In this document: piece by piece, positions 23,301 to 32,525 of the stretch
Numbering within the stretch: position 1 is the stretch's first letter
How the letters are laid out: every line of letters starts with the position of its first letter
Source of the DNA: Salvelinus alpinus
Taxonomy: Eukaryota; Chordata; Actinopteri; Salmoniformes; Salmonidae
Direction: 5' to 3'
Assembly (NCBI RefSeq): GCF_045679555.1
Contig: NC_092092.1
Coordinates: forward strand, 23,054,969-23,118,968
DNA length: 64,000 nt
Notes under the pieces: generated by a model
The model's input: only the letters and a program-made list of their open reading frames with translations
Database searches by the model: none
Told to the model about the DNA's origin: nothing
Made by a program: the position numbers and the translations under genes

Positions 23301-25890
23301 ATGGCTCAATGTGATCCAGGCGACTACTAGACTCGTTCCCTCGCAGCTACCTCCATAGTTACACTGTAACTCCTCATGTTCATCTATTTTTCATGTGGTA
23401 CACCCATGATCTGTTTTAGGTATTAGGTTGATACTTTTTACAAGGCGTTTATTCTAGCTACACTAGTAAGCGTGCAGTCATATTTTGCTTGTTAGAGAGC
23501 AAGGTATTTTCCGCAGAATATATTGGTTATTTTGAAGCTATAGTGAGAAACCATAATTATTAGACTTTAAGGCATTCAGTCTAGTTATTTACAGCATCAC
23601 AACTGCGTTCTTTATCCAGTTTACTTTACTGTTATGTGCAAGATAATATGCCACAAATTTTTGTATTATAATTTGTCACGGAGTTGCAATCTGAAAATAT
23701 GATTACATAATACTTTAAAAAAAACTCCCATTAGTCCTGTTTGAGTCATGTATTGGGTTCTAGGGGTGATCATCAAAAGGAAAAGTGGTGAGATTCCCTG
23801 TCCGCTGGCTGTGGAGGCCTTCGCTGCACACCTCAGTTACATCTGCAAGTATGACGACAAGTACAGCAAGTGAGTGAATACTGGATGTATTGCAATCAGT
23901 TGTCATCCTGGGAGAAATGTGTTAGCCTATATGAATGTTCATCATAGGACAGGGGTGGCCAACCCTCCTCCTGAGAAGCTACCCTCCTGCAGGCTTTTGC
24001 TCCAACCCTAGCTAGCACACCTGATTCTACTAGCTGCTAACGAGGACATTGATTAGCTGAATCAGCTGTGTTACAATGAGGTTGGCGCTAAAGCCAGCAT
24101 ACCCAGTAGTTCTCCATGAGGGGATTCCACCCCTGGATTTTTGTAGGTCAAGTGTATTGAAATGTAAGATTTGCATATGGCAAACTGTTCTGTTGTTCCT
24201 ACAGCTTTGTGTGGCTTATTTCAAAGTATTTCAGGCTGCATTGGGACACGACAGCGGTTTCAGCTCTAAGCTCTCCTCCTACTGTGCTGCTAAACAGAGA
24301 GTCAGCCTGACTCCCCCTGTGGTGGGCCCATGCTGGGTGCTCACACACTCCCCGCCATGCAAGTCAGACTCAAGTGAATCCTTCATTAATAATTCAGTCA
24401 CAGCCAGACATTAATTGAGGAGGATCACTCTATAGCATTCCTTATCAGCCTCAAGCCAGAGATGCCGTTCCGGGTTTTCTTTTTGGAGTGCGGAGTCGGA
24501 TTAGACCGTACAACACCTGGAGAAGGAATTACATTGATGTGATATAGCAATCTTCTGAGATGCACAACGTGACGGCAAAAAAAGATGACCTGGGACACCA
24601 CCAGGAACTCAGATGCCCTGTTTAAAACCATACACTATAAAGGAATGAGATTTGAACTCTTAATTGCAGTTATCGCACAAGTTTCTGTTCAAAGCTTGTC
24701 ATGCAATGGTAAGATAAGAACTTGAGCTGCATACTGTACATCCATTGGAATGCCAATGATACTTAGGTAACAATTTGGATAGTCCATCTGTAGTCTAGAG
24801 CATCTATCTACTAACCCTAGCTCTAACCTTAACCCTTACCCTTATTCCAAACACTAATCGTAACCTTAGCAAGCATTTGCTTATCAGCAGATAGTTTGTT
24901 GATAGTATGCCCATTTGTAGAGCAGCTACAGATCGAAAATCCGGACTATCCAAGTAAAGTGTGACCAATACTTGTTGCATTAGCATTTTATAATAAGATA
25001 CCATGAAAAACGTAATCCCTTTTCAGCATGGGACAGTAAATACATCCATAGTAAATCTACCTGCATTATGATTCCATCTGAGTTCATCAAGTGGAACACA
25101 CATTTAATAATCTGGACTTCCTAATCCACTGGAAGTGACACTTCATTGCAGTGCAATAGACTGGCTACTGTCGAGGGCCCACCCAGAGATTTCTATGTCA
25201 CAAATGGAGAACAGTGCCAAGCGACGTTAACACTGGTCAAAGACAGAAGACTTCAATTAAGGAGACAAGCAGAGTGATAGATGGGATGGCTCATCAGACA
25301 CACACACCAGGGTGAATGGCTCTTATCTTCTCACCCTCTCTAACCTCTCACTGCCTCCAATTTGTTTGGACAGTAATGAGATGGTGTTCTGTAGCTCAGA
25401 GGACAACACTTGTGGGCATGGAGGACTGCAGATTACATCTGGAGAGCCAGAAACAGGAACGTTAGCTGAATATCGCTCCTCCTCACCACTAACCAATGCC
25501 TCACACTTAGGAGGATATCTTGTCTCCATGACTGTCTGCGCTTCTGTCCGTTGTAACTCTGTCTAATTTCAGATGTCCAGTCAGATAACTGTATGTGATG
25601 GACATCAACATCTGACACAAATGATCAAATAACCAAATTTCCAAGATCCCATATAGCCAATCAGGGTTGGTCTGTCTTTATTTTTTCCTTTCAGGTATTT
25701 CATCTTCCACAAGCCAAACAAAACGTGGCAGCAGGTGTTCTGGCTGACCATCAGCATCGCCATAAACAACGCCTATATCATGTACAAGATGTCCGATGCC
25801 TACCAGATCAAGCGCTACAGCCGAGCGCAGTTTGGAGAGAGACTGGTGAGGGAGCTGCTGGACTTAGACGACTGCTCTCCTACCCAGTGA
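2922..25890 (+). CDS. PGBD5: PGBD5, piggyBac transposable element-derived protein 5 (six 3' coding exons)
   Basis: PGBD5 is a vertebrate protein domesticated from a piggyBac-type transposase. In mammals it is nuclear and mostly neuronal, and whether it still acts on DNA is debated. I join exons 2922-3352, 10079-10213, 11229-11409, 20730-20927, 23764-23869 and 25695-25890. All junctions are AG/GT and all phases agree, giving about 415 codons to a TGA. Recognisable stretches include [28 protein letters not shown], a basic RKRRKRK run, [16 protein letters not shown] and [16 protein letters not shown]. There is no Cys-rich zinc-binding tail, as expected for PGBD5 and unlike PGBD1-4. The N-terminal exon is missing and should lie upstream of the window, since the first exon here starts with two bases of a split codon. 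The tail-to-tail GALNT2 neighbour matches human synteny. The identification is firm; activity is not inferred. Confidence 0.95.
3412..4379. mobile_element. Non-autonomous hAT element with 8-bp target duplication
   Basis: Flanked by perfect CAGATGAC copies at 3404-3411 and 4380-4387. The ends are imperfect inverted repeats: TAGGGGTTGGAACC at the left, and the right end reads CAGGTGTTGCAACC on the other strand. The 8-bp duplication and the TAGGG/CAGG-like ends are hAT hallmarks. The interior has no transposase frame but repeats the CCGGT and GGTTC motifs near both ends. It inserted 60 bp downstream of a PGBD5 splice donor. Confidence 0.8.
4388..5235. other. PGBD5 intron between hAT and SINE
   Basis: AT-rich intron. 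The only pattern seen is a short 18-bp tandem repeat at 4994-5048. Confidence 0.35.
4994..5048. repeat. 18-bp tandem repeat, three copies
   Basis: The unit AGGAAGAAGTGGGCTGGG is repeated three times without change. The matching minus-strand frame reads a PPSPLL-type repeat by chance. Confidence 0.85.
5236..5397 (+). mobile_element. tRNA-derived SINE (HpaI/SmaI type), head portion
   Basis: Starts GGGGTGGCAGGTAGCCTAGT and carries the tRNA-like A box (TAGCCTAGTGGTTAGAG) and B box (GGATTGAATCC), then AGCAAGGCAATTAACCCACT. It breaks off in GTGGATATCGATTATG, where the family normally continues into CAGCCCCC. A tail of the same family reappears at 5970-6022, so the two may be one SINE split by later insertions and deletion. 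Confidence 0.8.
5819..5967 (-). mobile_element. Internally deleted Tc1-like remnant
   Basis: Begins CACTACATGGTCAAAAGTAG after a TA dinucleotide, the terminal inverted repeat of a common salmonid Tc1 family. It is followed directly by a segment (5847-5967) closely resembling 7040-7170, the other end of the same family. The whole transposase gene between is gone. Confidence 0.65.
5970..6022 (+). mobile_element. SINE tail fragment
   Basis: AAATGCGGAAGACACATTTC and the following CAGTTGAATGCATTGTTG match the 3' body of the SINE at 32265-32525. Probably the displaced tail of the SINE at 5236. Confidence 0.65.
6225..7125 (-). pseudogene. Tc1-like transposase pseudogene
   Basis: Minus-strand pieces include [14 protein letters not shown] (6423-6608), [21 protein letters not shown] (6182-6370) and a central region around [14 protein letters not shown]. 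These are DDE-transposase landmarks of a salmonid Tc1 family. Frames change several times and the C-terminus is missing, so no product is expected. Confidence 0.7.
6225..7258 (-). mobile_element. Tc1/mariner element, 3'-truncated, nested in hAT
   Basis: On the minus strand the sequence starts with the terminal repeat TACACTCTATATACACAAAA near 7258 and runs through a decayed transposase to about 6225, where similarity stops in the last part of the gene. The second terminal repeat is absent here, though a matching one lies at 5819. Confidence 0.75.
7590..8410. other. PGBD5 intron with CT-rich tract
   Basis: Contains a CT/GT low-complexity stretch at 8007-8056. Nothing else recognised. Confidence 0.35.
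8413..8691. mobile_element. MITE, TA-flanked
   Basis: About 280 bp between TA dinucleotides. The left end is CAGATTTACAGTAGGATCTT; the right end on the other strand is CAGATGTAGGACCTTAATTT. It has no coding capacity. It resembles a common salmonid miniature element of Tc1 type with TA target duplication. Confidence 0.7.
8694..10078. other. PGBD5 intron, nothing recognised
   Basis: No repeat, exon or RNA gene recognised in about 1.4 kb. Small frames here lack protein features. Confidence 0.35.
10079..10213 (+). CDS. PGBD5: PGBD5 coding exon 2 of 6 in window
   Basis: Exactly 45 codons in phase 0, after the acceptor TTCCATAG and before the donor GTACAG. It begins [13 protein letters not shown] and contains the basic run RKRRKRK, a plausible nuclear-localisation or DNA-contact patch. 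In active piggyBac transposases this region holds a catalytic D-E pair. Here the aligned spot appears to read H-E, with acidic residues a few positions later (IDED). Confidence 0.93.
10214..11228. other. PGBD5 intron, nothing recognised
   Basis: One-kilobase intron without repeats I can recognise. Confidence 0.4.
11229..11409 (+). CDS. PGBD5: PGBD5 coding exon 3 of 6 in window
   Basis: The acceptor is TCTTCCAG. The exon reads 60 codons plus one base and ends before the donor GTATATG. It contains [13 protein letters not shown] and [17 protein letters not shown]. The one-base overhang (g) pairs with the two bases 'ag' that open the next exon, giving Glu at the junction. Confidence 0.92.
11410..11867. 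other. PGBD5 intron start, nothing recognised
   Basis: The segment begins pyrimidine-rich (TCTCTCTGTCTCTTTCTCTC near 11450) and is otherwise plain. The block around 11570-11715 (CCACCCATGCTCTACCATGG, ACTTCAAACTATGTG) reappears in inverted order near 15950-16050 on the far side of the transposon cluster. Confidence 0.35.
12099..12308 (+). pseudogene. hAT transposase fragment
   Basis: About 70 codons containing [20 protein letters not shown] and [20 protein letters not shown], the region of hAT/ZBED transposases before the RNase H-like domain. It lacks the BED zinc finger and the catalytic and dimerisation regions, so it is only a remnant. Confidence 0.75.
12797..12979. repeat. Foldback (long inverted-repeat) element
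   Basis: Arms at 12797-12870 and 12906-12979 are near-perfect inverted copies of about 74 bp, starting GTGAAGCTAGCCACAATAAG, with a loop of only 35 bp. No coding content. It looks like a miniature inverted-repeat element inserted in, or recruited by, the hAT element. Confidence 0.85.
13525..13712 (-). mobile_element. tRNA-derived SINE fragment (reverse)
   Basis: Read on the minus strand, the sequence has a B box GGTTCGAATCC (13646-13660 region) and ends with AAATAAGAATTTGTTCTTAA followed by ACCGACTTGCCTAGATAAAT, a salmonid SINE tail. It is the same family as 59868-60098. The tRNA head is eroded at the 13700 side. Confidence 0.75.
14075..15097 (-). pseudogene. Tc1 transposase with a single premature stop
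   Basis: The start ATG at 15097 opens [20 protein letters not shown]. The frame stays open through the paired helix-turn-helix region, [13 protein letters not shown] (first Asp), [13 protein letters not shown] and [10 protein letters not shown] (second Asp). A TGA at 14294-14296 replaces the Trp of [15 protein letters not shown]. Beyond it the frame continues unbroken through [18 protein letters not shown] to GFSTKY and TAA at 14075. Full length would be 340 residues, the usual Tc1 size. The stop falls just before the catalytic Glu of the DDE triad, so the product would be inactive. Confidence 0.9.
15153..15224. repeat. Inverted repeat in Tc1 5' region
   Basis: TACAGGTAAGGAACTGAGAT and its continuation to 15180 pair with 15194-15224, leaving a loop of about 13 bases. 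It sits just upstream of the transposase start, between the terminal repeat and the gene. Confidence 0.7.
15467..16523. other. PGBD5 intron, partly duplicated context
   Basis: No complete element seen. Around 15940-16050 (ACTGTAGTTTGAAGTACAAT, TTGGTAGAGCATGGGTGGAT) the sequence mirrors 11570-11715 in reverse orientation. Confidence 0.35.
16532..16741. mobile_element. Short hAT-type MITE with 8-bp flanks
   Basis: The ends are CAGGGATGGCCACAATTGCT and, on the other strand, CAGGAGTTACCAAAATTGCT. Flanks are ATACAATT (16524-16531) and ATACAACT (16742-16749), 7 of 8 identical. 210 bp, no coding content. Confidence 0.75.
16750..18328. other. PGBD5 intron with GT microsatellite
   Basis: Apart from the (GT)n at 17327-17377, no element recognised. 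The 130-codon frames on the minus strand at 16791-17313 show no known domain. Confidence 0.35.
17327..17377. repeat. (GT)25 microsatellite
   Basis: Uninterrupted GT run of about 51 bases. It creates Cys-Val and His-Thr frames by chance. Confidence 0.97.
18329..19742 (-). mobile_element. Tc1/mariner element, decayed
   Basis: Left end CACTGAACAAAAATATAAAC after TA; the right end on the other strand is AACTGAACAAAAATATGACG, followed by TA at 19743-19744. 1414 bp. A decayed transposase lies between on the minus strand. Confidence 0.85.
18587..19241 (-). pseudogene. Tc1-like transposase pseudogene
   Basis: Minus-strand pieces include [20 protein letters not shown] and [19 protein letters not shown] (18587-18898), with catalytic-region landmarks, and [20 protein letters not shown] (18933-19241), the DNA-binding part. 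At least one frameshift separates them. Confidence 0.8.
19745..20729. other. PGBD5 intron, nothing recognised
   Basis: Plain intron leading to the exon at 20730. Confidence 0.35.
20730..20927 (+). CDS. PGBD5: PGBD5 coding exon 4 of 6 in window
   Basis: The acceptor CTGCCAG ends at 20729 and the donor GTAAGG starts at 20928. The exon reads [18 protein letters not shown] and [16 protein letters not shown], typical of PGBD5. It follows the longest intron of the gene here (11410-20729), which is filled with hAT and Tc1 elements. Confidence 0.92.
20928..21585. other. PGBD5 intron, nothing recognised
   Basis: Plain intron between the exon donor and the hAT-like element at 21586. Confidence 0.35.
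21586..22687. mobile_element. hAT-like element with CAGTGGT ends
   Basis: The left end is CAGTGGTCACCAACC and the right end on the other strand is CAGTGGTCACTAACC, 14 of 15 identical. The flanks share CTATAGA on both sides but not an exact 8-bp duplication. No transposase frame seen in 1102 bp. Confidence 0.65.
22688..23763. other. PGBD5 intron, nothing recognised
   Basis: AT-rich intron up to the acceptor at 23762-23763. Confidence 0.35.
23764..23869 (+). CDS. PGBD5: PGBD5 coding exon 5 of 6 in window
   Basis: The acceptor TTCTAG ends at 23763 and the donor GTGAGTG starts at 23870. The product reads [20 protein letters not shown] and ends at [12 protein letters not shown], with the last Lys codon split across the intron. 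The YDDKY Asp residues are candidates for the third acidic position. Confidence 0.92.
23950..24135. mobile_element. Short MITE with CAGGGGTGG ends
   Basis: Left end CAGGGGTGGCCAACCC; right end on the other strand CAGGGGTGGAATCCCC. 186 bp. The left part resembles a widespread fish repeat (GCTCCAACCCTAGCTAGCAC). I see no convincing target duplication. Confidence 0.55.
24136..25694. other. PGBD5 last intron
   Basis: Contains a probable MITE at 24767-24963; otherwise nothing recognised. Confidence 0.35.
24767..24963. repeat. Probable MITE with inverted ends
   Basis: The left side reads TTGGATAGTCCATCTGTAG. The right side reads GGACTATCCAAGTAAAGTG, its approximate inverse. Internal pairs (GCATCTATCTAC and GTAGAGCAGCTAC) also mirror each other. 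No coding content. Confidence 0.55.
25695..25890 (+). CDS. PGBD5: PGBD5 terminal coding exon with stop
   Basis: The acceptor is CCTTTCAG. The exon finishes the split Lys codon and reads [16 protein letters not shown], a hydrophobic [20 protein letters not shown] helix as [15 protein letters not shown], then [16 protein letters not shown] and an acidic tail, before TGA at 25888-25890. It ends the reading frame without the zinc-binding domain found in other piggyBac-derived genes. Confidence 0.93.
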
Positions 25891-26482
25891 GGCGACCACA
25901 TAATCTTTGCAATATACGCACACACATACTGTGTACACACACTGTCACATGTCTCACACGTACCCACAAACACACACTGTTCATCACATGCAAAACACTA
26001 ACACACACTAACCAAAACACTAATAGATTTGTTCTTTACAATTGTAGACACTGGGATAGGTAATTCCTTAAATGAAACAATATTTTAACAGTGCCAAGTC
26101 TGGGTTAAATGGGTTGGGGGACCAAACCTCCAGGTTTGGAGAGCAGGTCTCTATATCTGAGTCGGAACGGTCTATAGAATAAAGTTTCTTTACTGAGGCA
26201 CAAAGCAGAGCCATTGTACAGTACACATGTCTCTATTGTTATTGTCACAGGCTGCATGACAAAAACGCAGTTGGATAATGTACTGTTGTTCAATGTGCAG
26301 ATTTCTTTTTTTTGATCTGGTTAAACATTGTTTCCATGTAGAGCAATGTCACTCTGTAATGTAAATCTATGATTCTATTCGACTACCTATGGAGCAACAT
26401 CTGGTGTGTTCTCTCCAAGATAGACCTGAACCACTAAGAAGAAATACTGTATGTGTGTATGTCGGTAGGTATGTATGTATTA
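25891..26482 (+). other. Probable proximal PGBD5 3' UTR
   Basis: AT-rich sequence after the PGBD5 stop with AC-rich stretches (about 25918-26000). One AATAAA lies at 26178-26183 and could serve as a proximal polyadenylation signal. A further AATAAA at 33517-33522, in a context resembling a transcript end, could be a distal site. Which is used cannot be told from sequence. A Tc1 element begins at 26483. Confidence 0.4.
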
Positions 26483-27949
<1,467 letters not shown>

Positions 27950-29859
27950 TGTATCTATATATACATACACGTGTGTGTATAAGCCCAGGATCCTTCCATT
28001 ATGTTTAAATTAAATATGGAGGAGTAGAGTCTGCACTACATTTCATTACCATCCCCCTTCCAGAGCGCTTGTCATCCTGCTGATGCTTAATACCTGAAAT
28101 GGGAAATGTCCTGCTTACCAGGGTAATGCTTACTGTACTCAGTAACTTCATATCTCAGTCAATAGGAACTATGCAACTGGTCATCAGATCATATGACTGG
28201 CAGTCCCTATTCTCAGCCAATTGGTCCATCACTGTATATTTGCAACATCATTGAAAGTTCTGGATGGTGTGACTTGTGTTCAGGTTTTCAGACCGCAAAG
28301 GGAAGGGTTGATGATATGATAAGTTATTCCAGTTCTTGCCAATGATGACCACATGAACGTTCATTTGGATGAAGCCTACAGTTGCTCTACAACATGACTA
28401 CCGTCTCCATGTGGCGTAGTCTTGGATAATCAAGAGCTGCAGGGGTCAGTTCAGTTCAACTTTAGATAAACACTCTGAACTGTCCACAGCAAACCCTCCC
28501 TCCCTGACAGACCACACAGACTATTTTCAGTTCAGTTCATCTGGTGATGTATGATGAGCCTCTGGCTCAGCTGGGGAGCTAAGAGCTTTTCTCCACATGA
28601 GTCATGCCAGTGTGGCCCATATCATCATATGGGCCACACTGTAGTCACGTCCACCGTCCAAACCCTGGAAGCAAGCCAGAAGCAAGCCTGACATTGATCT
28701 ATACAGTATGTAAGTTGAGTTTAAATTAAACATTACATACCGTCAGCCATTAATTATCTCACTCCAATGATGTCACTAAAAGATGAAGAGAAGAAAACAC
28801 CAGACCCACGGAAGTTTGTCAATGTTATTCCTTTCAAATGGGCTTAGGAGAATGGATCCTCCTAATCTGCCATAATGACTTTGTGAGGCTGTGGTCTTGC
28901 CTCTTGTGTGGGGACAGTATAGCACCCCACTGTGCTGTATGTTGAGCTGTTTTAAGTCAGTGAAGTGAATGTCACCGTGGATTAATGTATTTTTGGCCAA
29001 TAGAGAATGTAATGTCAGTGTAAAAGTGAAATCAAAGCTTTCAATTGTGTGCAATTCCAAAGTCCACGCACACAGGCCTATTTTGTCCCTTGGCCGATGA
29101 CATACAATCGTGCTTATCCGCTCCTTGCCACTGTGACTGTGTTATTGATGTGTGAAGTGTTTGGGAGATTTGTACTACTGAGGCAGGGTTGTCCTAGCTA
29201 GGGCAATACTCATGCACTTTCGATGGTCCTGCACTTTAAAGCAATTCAATAACGGTGTTTACTAAATATCCCTAGCTTTGATGAATTCCTTTAATTAATG
29301 GTGGTACTAAATGCTTCCCCAGAAAATAGATGAGTTAATGACGCACTTTAATACTCTATTGTGAAAATCTGTTTTGTCGCAGTATACTGAAGGTTTAATC
29401 CTGTTTCATTGCTATCGCCTATGTTTCCTCTAATTATTGAGAGCTTGACCATTCTATGAAGAAGCAGGAAATCCATTTTTAATAGAAAGGGTAATTATTG
29501 TCTGAGTGCAGACTTCTGCAACTGAGTGCTACAATATTTATGCAGGAATGATTTAAAGGGGACATTGCTGATCAACAAAAGTACACAAAGATGATGAATA
29601 CTACAAGCCAATGAAAAGGAATTATATTCTAAAAACATGAATATTTACCAAAATATATTATGTCCATATGCTATTGAGGTACATTTGTTTTGTTTTTGTG
29701 TGATTATAGTTCTATCAGGGTCTTCACTTTTAGGTAAGACACATGATTGTGATTTTTCACCTTTTCCTTTTCCCCGAAAAAACATTGTCGTTCTTGTGTA
29801 TGTTTGTGTGAGATCACTAGTTCTGTGCACTGATCACTGTCTGAAAGATTCTCTGACAT
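27950..29859. other. Intergenic, no gene recognised
   Basis: Between the Tc1 element and the LINE. It holds a perfect hairpin at 28609-28640. The 94- to 100-codon frames here show no domain. Confidence 0.4.
28609..28640. repeat. Perfect 14-bp inverted repeat, 4-base loop
   Basis: AGTGTGGCCCATAT pairs with ATATGGGCCACACT around a CATC loop. No T-run or gene end adjoins it. Confidence 0.9.
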
Positions 29860-31248
29860 TACATTTACATTTACATTTAAGTCATTTAGCAGACGCTCTT
29901 ATCCAGAGCGACTTACAAATTGGTGCATTCACCTTATGATATCCAGTGGAACAACCACTTTACAATAGTGCATCTAACTCTTTTAAGGGGGGGGGGGGTT
30001 AGAAGGATTACTTTATCCTATCCTAGGTATTCCTTAAAGAGGTGGGGTTTCAGGTGTCTCCGGAAGGTGGTGATTGACTCCGCTGACCTGGCGTCGTGAG
30101 GGAGTTTGTTCCACCATTGGGGTGCCAGAGCAGCGAACAGTTTTGACTGGGCTGAGCGGGAACTGTACTTCCTCAGAGGTAGGGAGGCGAGCAGGCCAGA
30201 GGTGGATGAACGCAGTGCCCTTGTTTGGGTGTAGGGCCTGATCAGAGCCTGAAGGTACGGAGGTGCCGTTCCCCTCACAGCTCCGTAGGCAAGCACCATG
30301 GTCTTGTAGCGGATGCGAGCTTCAACTGGAAGCCAGTGGAGAGAGCGGAGGAGCGGGGTGACGTGAGAGAACTTGGGAAAGTTGAACACCAGACGGGCTG
30401 CGGCGTTCTGGATGAGTTGTAGGGGTTTAATGGCACAGGCAGGGAGCCCAGCCAACAGCGAGTTGCAGTAATCCAGACGGGAGATGACAAGTGCCTGGAT
30501 TAGGACCTGCGCCGCTTCCTGCGTGAGGCAGGGTCGTACTCTGCGAATGTTGTAGAGCATGAACCTACAGGAACGGGTCACCGCCTTGATGTTAGTTGAG
30601 AACGACAGGGTGTTGTCCAGGATCACGCCAAGGTTCTTAGCACTCTGGGAGGAGGACACAATGGAGTTGTCAACCGTGATGGCGAGATCATGGAACGGGC
30701 AGTCCTTCCCCGGGAGGAAGAGCAGCTCCGTCTTGCCGAGGTTCAGCTTGAGGTGGTGATCCGTCATCCACACTGATATGTCTGCCAGACATGCAGAGAT
30801 GCGATTCACCACCTGGTTATCAGAGAGGGGAAAGGAGAAGATTAATTGTGTGTCGTCTGCATAGCAATGATAGGAGAGACCATGTGAGGATATGACAGAG
30901 CCAAGTGACTTGGTGTATAGCGAGAATAGGAGAGGGCCTAGAACAGAGCCCTGGGGGACACCAGTGGTGAGAGCACGTGGTGCGGAGACAGATTCTCGCC
31001 ACGCCACCTGGTAGGAGCGACCTGTCAGGTAGGACGCAATCCAAGCGTGGGCCGCGCCGGAGATGCCCAGCTCGGAGAGGGTGGAGAGGAGGATCTGATG
31101 GTTCACAGTATCAAAGGCAGCCGATAGGTCTAGAAGGATGAGAGCAGAGGAGAGAGAGTTAGCTTTAGCAGTGCGGAGCGCCTCCGTGACACAGAGAAGA
31201 GCAGTCTCAGTTGAATGACTAGTCTTGAAACCTGACTGATTTGGATCA
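29860..31248 (-). mobile_element. 5'-truncated LINE (CR1/L2/Rex1-like)
   Basis: The 3' end, on the minus strand, finishes with short ATGTAA-type repeats (plus strand ACATTTACATTTACATTTAA at 29860). Perfect TCTGACAT copies at 29852-29859 and 31249-31256 flank it, consistent with target-primed insertion. It carries the last part of an ORF2-like frame and a 3' UTR containing GACGCTCTTATCCAGAGCGA (29893-29912). Confidence 0.8.
30018..31248 (-). pseudogene. LINE reverse-transcriptase fragment, open over ~410 codons
   Basis: Reads reverse-transcriptase motifs in order: [16 protein letters not shown] (motif A), [19 protein letters not shown] (motif B), [14 protein letters not shown] (catalytic YADD) and [16 protein letters not shown]-terminal region follows with [12 protein letters not shown] and [20 protein letters not shown], and the frame ends at FKEYLG and a stop. 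The frame is unbroken, but the endonuclease and the start of the reverse transcriptase are missing through 5' truncation, so it cannot move by itself. YADDTQL and the QNAAARLV tail fit the CR1/L2/Rex1 group; the exact clade is uncertain. Confidence 0.88.
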
Positions 31249-31256
31249 TCTGACAT

Positions 31257-32264
31257 GCCATAAGTATGTTAATGATGCTAATAACAATGCTCTTTTGTTC
31301 TAAAATGTTATATTGATAGACACCAAGAAGTATGCATGATACAGTCAACAACCTTTTCAAAGTAAACACTTCAAAATCAAATATATAATATCTTTAAATG
31401 ATTGTCTGTTTGCGGTATATCTTAATTAGTCATCAAGTCCTTGGATGTGCTCTAAAATGTTCTGTATGTGTAGTGTTACTAAGCGATGTCTATTAGGCCA
31501 TATTTCATGTTATTAATATCACTATGGCCAAGTAGAGAGCAGATGACTCATGTGTGGTGATCCGTTATTGCTACTCTGAGTGATTTCATGAACCAATTAT
31601 AATCAGGAGAGATGGAGGGCTGTTAATCCCCCTCCCCCTGTATTCAGTTTTAATCAGAACTGCTTTAGTTTAAATTCTCAGGTTGAAATTGTATGATCTA
31701 AAATTTACAATAAGATAAAATATGACAGTTGTATTTTATTTTATTGCCCAGCCATGTATTAGATATATTCTCAGTGCCTTTTACATAGAACATCTCCTTT
31801 TCTTACCAGGCATTTCATGCCAGTATCATGTGGCAACTTCTGCAGAGAATATCTAAAAAAATATATAATTTATTCAAGATGGATAAAACAAACAAAAAAT
31901 GACAGTTTACCATCTATATAGTGCATCTGTGTTCATGAAATTATTTTCTCACTCCAGGATTAGATTACTAGGTTTATTGTTCAACCCTTACAATATTTGG
32001 TTCTTTAAAGCAATCTACTAGAAAAGACAACAGACATAAACTATATCAATGGCCAAGCCATATCCAATTCCTGAGGCCAGATATTTTTTATCATCTTTGG
32101 CCATTTATCATTTCCTGAAATGTCTTTGTGTCAATCTGATGTCACTGTAATTCCCTAGCTTCTGAGAGGCAATGTTAATTTACCATTGCTCTGTAAAATT
32201 AATGAGGTCAGTTGATTGACAGCCCACTCAGTCTATTGCCACATGCCATCTTCTGGTATTCAGT
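31257..32264. other. Intergenic, no gene recognised
   Basis: AT-rich; nothing recognised. Confidence 0.35.
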
Positions 32265-32525
32265 GGCAGGTAGCCATTAGTGTTGGGCCAGTAACCGAAA
32301 GGTTGCTGGATCGAATCCCTGAGCTGATAAGGTAAAAAAAAAAAGGTCGTTCTGCGCCTGAGCAAGGCAGTTAACCCACTGTTCCCCGGGCGACGAAGAC
32401 GTGGATGTCGATTATGGCAGCCCCCACCCACCTCTCTCATTCAGAGGGGTTGTTTAAATGCGGAAGACACATTTCAGTTGAATGCATTGTTGTACAACTG
32501 ACTAGATATCCCCCTTTCCCTATTT
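32265..32525 (+). mobile_element. tRNA-derived SINE (HpaI/SmaI type)
   Basis: GGCAGGTAGCCATTAGTGTT opens the tRNA-like head, with B box GGATCGAATCC, then GAGCAAGGCAGTTAACCCAC (HpaI site GTTAAC) and TTCCCCGGGCGACGAAGACG (SmaI site CCCGGG), and a tail with AAATGCGGAAGACACATTTC. The A-box region has lost a few bases. Confidence 0.85.
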
